From Methanomicrobiales archaeon (lineage in GTDB: Archaea; Halobacteriota; Methanomicrobia; Methanomicrobiales; Methanoculleaceae): a DNA stretch of 9,445 bases. Location of the stretch: positions 1 through 9,445 of the forward strand of contig JAAZGM010000019.1 of assembly GCA_012511245.1 (NCBI GenBank), in the 5' to 3' direction. This document shows positions 5,050 through 9,445 of this stretch, piece after piece. The notes below the pieces were generated by a model. The model saw nothing but the letters and a program-made list of their open reading frames with translations, ran no database searches and had not been told where the DNA came from. The position numbers were made by a program, and so were the translations under genes. The first letter of the stretch is position 1. Each line of letters opens with the position of its first letter.

Positions 5050-5729
5050 TGGCAATCGAGAAGAAATTTATCACTGACGGCGTGCGCAACGTCCGTGTTG
5101 AGAAGTTCCTTACGACGGAACTCAAGCGTGCCGGATACGGCGGCATGGACATCGCCCGGACACCGCTCGGCACCCAGGTGACGATCTTTGCGGAGAAGCC
5201 CGGCATCGTGATCGGGAAAGGCGGCAAACAGGTTCGCCAGCTCACGCAGGATCTCGCTACCACCTACGACATCGAGTCGCCGCAGGTCGAGGTCCAGCAG
5301 GTTCAGAACCCCAACTTCAACGCCCAGATCATGGCGGAGAGGCTTGCGAACGCTCTTGAGCGCGGCTGGTACTTCAGGAAGGCCGGATCGAGCACGATCC
5401 GCCGGATCATGGATTCCGGTGCGCTCGGCTGCGAGGTCGTCATCGCCGGGAAACTGACCGGGTCACGGTCGCGGACGCAGAAGTTCACCGAGGGCTACAT
5501 CAAGCACTGCGGTGAACCCAGCGAGGCGATCGTCGAGAAGGGCTACGCGGTTGCGATCAAGAAACTCGGAACCATCGGTGTTCAGGTCAAGATCGTCCCG
5601 CCGGATGCACGGCTGCCCGACACCTTCGATGTCCTTGAGCCCGAACCGAAACAGGTTCCGGCAGAACCCATCGAGCCTGAAGAAGTGGGTGAAGAGGTCT
5701 TCGAGGAAGAGTTCGAGGAGGAGATCTGA
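5049..5729 (+). CDS. rps3: Small-subunit ribosomal protein uS3 (S3) with acidic tail
   Basis: uS3 lies at the mRNA entry channel of the 30S subunit and carries a type II KH RNA-binding domain. The KH signature IGKGG is at 55-59 within PGIVIGKGGKQVRQL. The C-terminal domain follows, with SGALGCEVVIAGKLTGSRSR (about 127-146) and the helix QKFTEGYIKHCGEP. The 226 residues end in a strongly acidic, proline-containing extension (about 190-226, rich in Glu), a variable part found in several archaeal uS3 proteins. The start TAATG overlaps rpl22 by one base and is preceded by GAGGTGG (5038-5044). The Glu codons near the end double as the ribosome-binding site of rpl29. Confidence 0.97.
   Translation: MAIEKKFITDGVRNVRVEKFLTTELKRAGYGGMDIARTPLGTQVTIFAEKPGIVIGKGGKQVRQLTQDLATTYDIESPQVEVQQVQNPNFNAQIMAERLANALERGWYFRKAGSSTIRRIMDSGALGCEVVIAGKLTGSRSRTQKFTEGYIKHCGEPSEAIVEKGYAVAIKKLGTIGVQVKIVPPDARLPDTFDVLEPEPKQVPAEPIEPEEVGEEVFEEEFEEEI
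5715..5723 (+). promoter_or_regulatory. Ribosome-binding site of rpl29 embedded in rps3 Glu codons
   Basis: GAGGAGGAG encodes part of the acidic tail of uS3 and lies 6 bases before the rpl29 ATG at 5730. The rpl29 start directly abuts the rps3 TGA. The coding need (Glu) and the Shine-Dalgarno need (GGAGG) are met by the same bases. Confidence 0.6.
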
Positions 5730-5933
5730 ATGGCAATCTTTCGGGCACAGGAAGTTCGGCAGCTCTCTGATACCGAGCTTCTTGAGCAGGAGCAGAAACT
5801 CTCCTTTGAACTGATCCAGGAGCGCGGCAAGGTCAGCGCCGGTGGTGCCACTGAGAACCCCGGGAGGATCCGCGAGATCCGGAGGACGATCGCACGCATC
5901 CGAACCGAGCAAAATGCGCGGAGGAACGCATGA
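5730..5933 (+). CDS. rpl29: Large-subunit ribosomal protein uL29 (L29)
   Basis: uL29 is a small two-helix protein on the outside of the 50S subunit near the tunnel exit, next to uL23. The 67-residue product has the family pattern: an N-terminal helix beginning FRAQEVRQLSDTELLEQEQK (4-23), a loop with GGATENPGRI, and a second basic helix IREIRRTIARIRTEQNARR. Its start directly abuts the rps3 stop, and its own stop overlaps rnp1 as ATGA. In many other archaea a translation initiation factor aIF1 (SUI1) gene follows here; it is absent in this window. Confidence 0.95.
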   Translation: MAIFRAQEVRQLSDTELLEQEQKLSFELIQERGKVSAGGATENPGRIREIRRTIARIRTEQNARRNA

Positions 5934-6202
5934 TCTCTCCCCGGAACGTCCTGCGGCACGAGTTGATCGGCCTCGACGTTCTGGTAGTTTGCGCAAGCAA
6001 CCCGGGTCATGCCGGGGTATCCGGTCGCATCATCGATGAGACCCGGAATACCCTGGTCATCCTGACCGGGCAGGGAGAAAAAAAGATACCAAAGCGGTTC
6101 AGCGTGTTCCACTTCCGGCTTCCCGATGGCACGGTCGTCGATGTCGACGGCTCGAGCCTCGAGATGCAGCCGGAACGGCGGATCAGCATGCGCATCAGAT
6201 AA
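5930..6202 (+). CDS. rnp1: RNase P protein component 1 (Rpp29/Pop4 homologue)
   Basis: This is one of the protein subunits of archaeal RNase P, the ribonucleoprotein that removes 5' leaders from pre-tRNAs. In archaea Rpp29 pairs with Rpp21 and supports the RNA's specificity domain. The 90-residue product has the Sm-like beta-barrel pattern: RHELIGLDVLVV (9-20), GVSGRIIDETRNTLVIL (29-45), KKIPKRFSVFHFRLPDGTVV (51-70), and an ending PERRISMR. It overlaps rpl29 by 4 bases and uses GGAGGAA at 5920-5926. Its location between rpl29 and rps17 is the standard archaeal position and ties tRNA processing to ribosome synthesis. Confidence 0.94.
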   Translation: MISPRNVLRHELIGLDVLVVCASNPGHAGVSGRIIDETRNTLVILTGQGEKKIPKRFSVFHFRLPDGTVVDVDGSSLEMQPERRISMRIR

Positions 6203-6215
6203 ATGAGGATGAATA

Positions 6216-6542
6216 ATGGCACGAAACATTGGGTTGGACATCCCCGTTCCGGAAACGGAATGTGAGGATGTAAATTGTCCGTTTCACGGCACTTTGCCGG
6301 TACGCGGCCAGGTGATTACCGGCAAAGTCGTGAGCGACCGTATGAACGGTACCGTCGTGGTGGAGCGTGAGTTCCTCCACTACGTCAAGAAATACAAGCG
6401 GTATGAGAAACGCAGATCCCGGTATCATGTCCACAGCACGCCCTGCATCAACGCCGGCGTCGGCGACGTGGTCCGGATCGCGGAATGTCGTCCGCTCTCG
6501 AAGACCAAGAACTTTGTAGTGGTCGAGGTGATGAAGGAATGA
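6216..6542 (+). CDS. rps17: Small-subunit ribosomal protein uS17 (S17)
   Basis: uS17 is a primary 16S rRNA-binding protein with an OB fold. The 108-residue product carries the archaeal N-terminal extension with CEDVNCPFHGTLPVRG (16-31, two cysteines), then GQVITGKVVSDRMNGTVVVE (31-50) and REFLHYVKKYKRYEKRRSRY (51-70). The strand GVGDVVRIAECRPLSKTK (81-98) completes the OB core. The ATG lies 13 bases after rnp1, one of the longer gaps in the operon, with GAGGATGA (6205-6212) upstream. Other ATGs at 6203 and 6209 are in different frames. The stop overlaps the rpl14 start as ATGA. Confidence 0.97.
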   Translation: MARNIGLDIPVPETECEDVNCPFHGTLPVRGQVITGKVVSDRMNGTVVVEREFLHYVKKYKRYEKRRSRYHVHSTPCINAGVGDVVRIAECRPLSKTKNFVVVEVMKE

Positions 6543-6937
6543 AGGCGATGCAGGCAAAGATTCCGCGCGCCCTCGCCACCGGCTCCAGGATGGTCTGTTC
6601 CGACAACACCGGCGCACGGCTCGTGGAGGTCGTCTCAGTCGATCTTTACCACGGCGTCCGCCGCCGGCAGCCCTGCCTGGGCATCGGCGACGTTGCGACC
6701 GTGAGCGTCAAGAAAGGCACCCCCGAGATGCGGCGGAAACTTGAGAAGGCAGTGGTCATCCGGCAGAAGAAGGAGATCCGCCGCCCGAACGGTATCCGCC
6801 TCTCGTTCGAGGACAACGCCATGGTGCTCATCAACGATCGCGGCGAACCGAAGGGAACCGAGATCAAGGGGGCTGTCCCCCGTGAGATCGCGGAACGTTT
6901 CCCCAAGATCGCCTCCATGGCGACGACAATCGTGTAA
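6539..6937 (+). CDS. rpl14: Large-subunit ribosomal protein uL14 (L14)
   Basis: uL14 sits on the subunit interface and forms bridges with 16S rRNA. The 132-residue product shows CSDNTGARLVEVVSV (20-34), LGIGDVATVSVKKGTPEMRR (47-66) and IRRPNGIRLSFEDNAMVLIN (80-99). GTEIKGAVPREIAERFPKIA (106-125) completes the family profile. ATG 6539 gives the same N-terminal length as other archaeal uL14 proteins, overlaps the rps17 stop (ATGA), and has GAGGTGAT at 6525-6532, 6 bases upstream. ATG 6548 is a weaker alternative. The frame is open upstream to about 6485, but that part belongs to rps17. Confidence 0.96.
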   Translation: MKAMQAKIPRALATGSRMVCSDNTGARLVEVVSVDLYHGVRRRQPCLGIGDVATVSVKKGTPEMRRKLEKAVVIRQKKEIRRPNGIRLSFEDNAMVLINDRGEPKGTEIKGAVPREIAERFPKIASMATTIV

Positions 6938-6949
6938 GGTGTGGTAGAT

Positions 6950-7315
6950 ATGGTACGCATAGTTAGCAAACAGCCGAGAAAACAGCGCAAGGCGCGTTAC
7001 AACGCACCGAACCACACCCGGGGCCGTTTCCTCTCCGCATCGCTCTCCCCCGAACTCCGCGGGAAGTATAGCATCCGGAGAACCCGTGTGGTCAGGGGTG
7101 ACACTGTGAAGGTGTTCCGTGGAGACTTTGCCGGCGACGAAGGCGTCGTCGATGCGGTGGATATGAAGGCGTGCCGGCTGGTCGTGCATGGTGTGATGGT
7201 GACGAAGGCGGATGGAACCGAGGTTCCCCGCCCGGTCGATCCCTCAAACGTGCAGATCACGAAGCTCAACCTGAAAGATAAACTACGTGTGGAGAGACTC
7301 GGAGGCGGAGCGTAA
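6950..7315 (+). CDS. rpl24: Large-subunit ribosomal protein uL24 (L24)
   Basis: uL24 is an early assembly protein of the 50S subunit and lies by the tunnel exit. The 121-residue product opens with the archaeal signature SKQPRKQRKARYNAP (6-20). It contains a KOW motif at about 47-75 (VVRGDTVKVFRGDFAGDEG), then KADGTEVPRPVDPSNVQITK (86-105) and a basic end. I chose ATG 6950, since relatives start MVRI.SKQPRKQRK; an in-frame GTG at 6941 would add MVD and lacks support. GGTGTGG at 6938-6944 is the likely ribosome-binding site. The stop overlaps rps4e as TAATG. Confidence 0.96.
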   Translation: MVRIVSKQPRKQRKARYNAPNHTRGRFLSASLSPELRGKYSIRRTRVVRGDTVKVFRGDFAGDEGVVDAVDMKACRLVVHGVMVTKADGTEVPRPVDPSNVQITKLNLKDKLRVERLGGGA

Positions 7316-8043
7316 TGTCTGGATATCTCAAGCGTCTGGTAGCGCCAGGCTCCTGGCACATCCCGAAGAAAGTACAGAAATTTGTCATGAAGACCGCTCC
7401 TGGTCCCCACAACGCCGACGCCATGCCGGTCGGGGTCTGGCTCCGCGAGCACATCGGCCTTGCGCAGAACGCAAGCGAGGTCAGGAAGATCCTGCACCAG
7501 CGCGACATACTTGTCAACGGCCGGGCCTGCAGGGACCCCCAGATGGGGCTTGGTGTCTTTGACATCGTCTCGATCCCCAAGACCGGGAAGCACTACCGCA
7601 TCCAGCTCGATCTTCGGGGCAACCTGGTTGCCGTCGAGATCCCGGCAGAGTCCGCAAAAACCCGGCTCTGCAAGATCCGGAACAAGACCACGATCAAGGG
7701 CGGCAAGGTGCAGCTGAACCTCGCGTTCGGTGCAAACATCCTCGCCGACAATACCTACAAGGCAAAGGACTCTATCGTCGTGACCCTCGGGATAGACGGT
7801 GAAGAGCGGCTCAAGATCGTCGACCACTTCCCCTTCGCGGAAGGCAACGTTGCCATGATCGTCGGCGGCAAACACTCCGGCAGGATCGGCCGGGTCATCG
7901 AGATCATCAAGACATCAGGCTCTGTCCCGAACCGTGTTATCCTTGCGGACGACTCAGCCGGCGAGCGGTTCGAGACCATCGAGGATTACGTCTTCATGGT
8001 CGGCCGTTCCGCGATAGCGCCCGAACTGGAGGCCTCGGCATGA
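7315..8043 (+). CDS. rps4e: Small-subunit ribosomal protein eS4 (S4e)
   Basis: eS4 is a small-subunit protein shared by archaea and eukaryotes and absent from bacteria. The 242 residues show the domain order of the family: an N-terminal part with YLKRLVAPGSWHIPKK (4-19); an S4-type RNA-binding region at about 42-105 (WLREHIGLAQNASEVRKIL, QRDILVNGR); the central domain with TTIKGGKVQLNLAFG (125-139); and a C-terminal KOW-like motif GNVAMIVGGKHSGRIGRV (177-194). The start is TAATG, sharing one base with rpl24, with GGAGGCGGAG (7301-7310) upstream. It ends in an ATGA overlap with rpl5. The position between rpl24 and rpl5 is characteristic of archaea. Confidence 0.97.
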   Translation: MSGYLKRLVAPGSWHIPKKVQKFVMKTAPGPHNADAMPVGVWLREHIGLAQNASEVRKILHQRDILVNGRACRDPQMGLGVFDIVSIPKTGKHYRIQLDLRGNLVAVEIPAESAKTRLCKIRNKTTIKGGKVQLNLAFGANILADNTYKAKDSIVVTLGIDGEERLKIVDHFPFAEGNVAMIVGGKHSGRIGRVIEIIKTSGSVPNRVILADDSAGERFETIEDYVFMVGRSAIAPELEASA

Positions 8044-8543
8044 CCGCGATGAAGGAGATCTACATCGACAAGGTCGTCGTGCACATGGGCGTCGGGGAGA
8101 GCGGCGAACGGCTGGTCAAGGCGGAGGATCTCGTAACGCAGATCACCGGCCAGAAACCTGTCCGCACCATCGCGAAGCGGACCCAGCCGGCGTTCGGTAT
8201 CCGGAAGGGCGCACCCATCGGGTGCAAAGTCACCCTGCGCCGGGATAATGCCGAGAAGTTCATCACAACCGCTCTTGAGATCATCGAGCGGCAGCTTGCT
8301 TCCTCGCAGTTCGACCAGACCGGGAACGTCTCATTCGGCATCGAGGAGCACACCGACTTCCCGGGCATGTCCTACGACCCGACCATCGGTATCTACGGCA
8401 TGGACGTCAACGTGGTACTCGAGTACCGCGGTGTGCGGATTGCAAGGAGAGGGATCGAGCGCAGAAAACTGCCGGCCGAGCAGAAAGTGAACAAGGAAGC
8501 TGCCATCGCGTTCATGCGCGAGCACTACCAGGTGGAGGTGTAA
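8040..8543 (+). CDS. rpl5: Large-subunit ribosomal protein uL5 (L5)
   Basis: uL5 binds 5S rRNA and the central protuberance and contacts P-site tRNA. The 167-residue archaeal form shows IDKVVVHMGVGESGERLVKA (9-28), TGQKPVRTIAKRTQPAFGIR (36-55), KGAPIGCKVTLR (56-67), NVSFGIEEHTDFPGMSYDP (96-114) and IGIYGMDVNVVLEY. Start ATG 8040 overlaps the rps4e stop (ATGA) and follows GGAGG at 8028-8032. A second in-frame ATG at 8049 gives MKEI. Relatives have a few residues before this point, so 8040 is preferred. Confidence 0.96.
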   Translation: MTAMKEIYIDKVVVHMGVGESGERLVKAEDLVTQITGQKPVRTIAKRTQPAFGIRKGAPIGCKVTLRRDNAEKFITTALEIIERQLASSQFDQTGNVSFGIEEHTDFPGMSYDPTIGIYGMDVNVVLEYRGVRIARRGIERRKLPAEQKVNKEAAIAFMREHYQVEV

Positions 8544-8546
8544 CGA

Positions 8547-8720
8547 ATGGCGGAAGAGTCAGGCGCAACGGGCGAGAATGTACGGAAGTTCGGCCGCGGC
8601 GCGAACGAATGCCGCATCTGCGGCCGGAAGCAGGGCCTTGTACGGAAGTATGGCATCTACTTCTGCCGCCAGTGTTTCCGCGAGTGGGCGGGCAAGATGG
8701 GCTTTAAGAAGATGAACTAG
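8547..8720 (+). CDS. rps14: Small-subunit ribosomal protein uS14, zinc-binding type
   Basis: uS14 sits in the 30S head by uS3 and uS10. The 57-residue product is the short archaeal zinc-ribbon form, with cysteines at 22, 25, 40 and 43 (ECRICG, 14 residues, CRQC). The motif KFGRGANECRICGRKQGLVR precedes YGIYFCRQCFRE and the basic end MGFKKMN. The N-terminus (MAEESGATGENVR) is slightly longer than in many archaeal homologues, which start close to the KFGRG motif. The Shine-Dalgarno GGAGGTG (8534-8540) gives good spacing to ATG 8547. It starts 3 bases after the rpl5 stop. Confidence 0.95.
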   Translation: MAEESGATGENVRKFGRGANECRICGRKQGLVRKYGIYFCRQCFREWAGKMGFKKMN

Positions 8721-8731
8721 GGGTAAAGAAC

Positions 8732-9124
8732 ATGGCACGACTGAATCCAATCGCTGACGCGATGAGCACAATCAAGAATGCCGGAGATGCTGGCAGGAGC
8801 GAGGTCATCGTAGAACCCGCAAGCAAGCTTCTCGGTGCAATGCTTCGCGTCATGCAGGAAAACGGCTTTATCAGCGGCTTCGAGTTCATCGATGACGGTC
8901 GCGGCGGCCAGTTCCGGGTCCAACTTTCCGGAACGATCAATAAGTGTGGCGCCATCAGCCCCCGGTTCGCGGTGGCAATGGCTGATATGGAATACTGGGA
9001 GTCGCAGTATCTTCCCGCAAAGAACTTCGGTATCCTGATCGTCTCCACCTCGAGAGGAGTCATCTCTCACACCGAGGCACGGAACGAAGGGATTGGCGGA
9101 CAGTTGCTGGGCTACGTCTACTAA
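8732..9124 (+). CDS. rps8: Small-subunit ribosomal protein uS8 (S8)
   Basis: uS8 is a primary 16S rRNA-binding protein that organises the central domain of the 30S subunit. The 130-residue product opens MARLNPIADAMSTIKNA, typical of archaeal uS8. It has SKLLGAMLRVMQENGFISGF (31-50) and ends with the RNA-binding signature STSRGVISHTEARNEGIGGQ (105-124) and LLGYVY. It is preceded by AGGGG (8719-8723), with an 11-base gap after rps14. In bacteria S8 represses the spc operon by binding the rpl5 mRNA; I did not find evidence for the same site here. Confidence 0.97.
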   Translation: MARLNPIADAMSTIKNAGDAGRSEVIVEPASKLLGAMLRVMQENGFISGFEFIDDGRGGQFRVQLSGTINKCGAISPRFAVAMADMEYWESQYLPAKNFGILIVSTSRGVISHTEARNEGIGGQLLGYVY

Positions 9125-9138
9125 GGGAGGGAATGAGT

Positions 9139-9445
9139 ATGGCAATAACACGGCAGATCGAGATCCCTCCCGGTGTTGACGTCACGTTCGACGGCGGTGT
9201 TCTCACGGTCTCCGGACCAAAGGGCAGGCTGGTTCGCGACATGCGCTTCCCACAGATCGACCTCAGGGTGGAAGATGGTGGAGTCATCGTCTCCACGGCA
9301 TCCGACAAGAAGCGGATCCTTGCCATGACCGGTACGATCGAGGCTCATGCAAAGAACATGGTCAGGGGTGTTGCTGACGGTTACGAGTACCGGATGAAGG
9401 TGGTCTACAGCCACTTCCCGATCCAGCTCAAACTGCAGGGCAACC
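9139..9445 (+). CDS. rpl6: Large-subunit ribosomal protein uL6 (L6), 3' end outside window
   Basis: uL6 binds 23S rRNA near the sarcin-ricin loop and the stalk base. About 102 residues are visible: MAITRQIEIPPGVDVTF, LTVSGPKGRLVRDMRFP (22-38), IVSTASDKKRILAMTGTIEA (50-69), and HAKNMVRGVADGYEYRMKVV (70-89), which are the expected features of the N-terminal domain. The frame is open at the window edge, so the C-terminal half is not seen. ATG 9139 is preferred: GGGAGG (9125-9130) is 8 bases upstream and relatives start nearby. An in-frame ATG at 9133 would leave only 2 bases of spacing. Confidence 0.95.
   Translation, partial: MAITRQIEIPPGVDVTFDGGVLTVSGPKGRLVRDMRFPQIDLRVEDGGVIVSTASDKKRILAMTGTIEAHAKNMVRGVADGYEYRMKVVYSHFPIQLKLQGN

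Noticed and set aside
6997..7875. Long minus-strand frame (292 codons) opposite rpl24 and rps4e
   Set aside because: It is antisense to two clear ribosomal genes. In GC-rich genes the mirror frame often stays open. No independent signal supports it.
1413..9445. Frameshift, pseudogene or horizontally acquired gene inside the ribosomal operon
   Set aside because: All 17 genes have full-length, intact frames (rpl6 cut only by the window edge), expected family motifs, consistent codon use and the standard archaeal order.

Overview
The window comes from a methanogenic euryarchaeon. The gene set (archaeal-type uL3, uL2, uL22, eS4, zinc-ribbon uS14, RNase P subunit Rpp29) and order are those of the archaeal S10/spc ribosomal-protein cluster. 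The gene in front is a Tfx-type DNA-binding protein, a family typical of methanogens. High GC in the coding DNA, GGAGG/GGTGA ribosome-binding sites and the protein sequences suggest Methanomicrobiales, perhaps a Methanoculleus-like organism. The genus is inference only.

Layout, all on the + strand. Bases 1-191 are an AT-rich control region with several palindromes, a TATA-like box and a possible 10-codon leader ORF that ends in a TGATG overlap with the next gene. Bases 192-596 are tfx. Bases 597-1412 are an 816-base gap with no convincing protein gene. It holds a strong hairpin just after tfx, a clear TATA box near 793-800, and then a GC-rich stretch (about 905-1378) with many short perfect hairpins leading up to rpl3. 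From 1413 to the window end runs an unbroken operon: rpl3-rpl4-rpl23-rpl2-rps19-rpl22-rps3-rpl29-rnp1-rps17-rpl14-rpl24-rps4e-rpl5-rps14-rps8-rpl6. The last gene, rpl6, is cut by the window edge.

The operon genes are spaced by 0-14 bases or overlap by 1-4 bases (ATGA, TAATG), and nearly all have a visible Shine-Dalgarno sequence, so they are very likely co-transcribed and translationally coupled. They encode large- and small-subunit ribosomal proteins. rnp1 adds a subunit of RNase P, which links tRNA maturation to ribosome synthesis. The operon itself is ordinary and well conserved, with all reading frames intact. The less explained parts are the structured 5' gap before rpl3 and the palindrome/leader-ORF region before tfx. 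I saw no mobile element, CRISPR array, tRNA or rRNA gene, and no clearly new multi-gene system.
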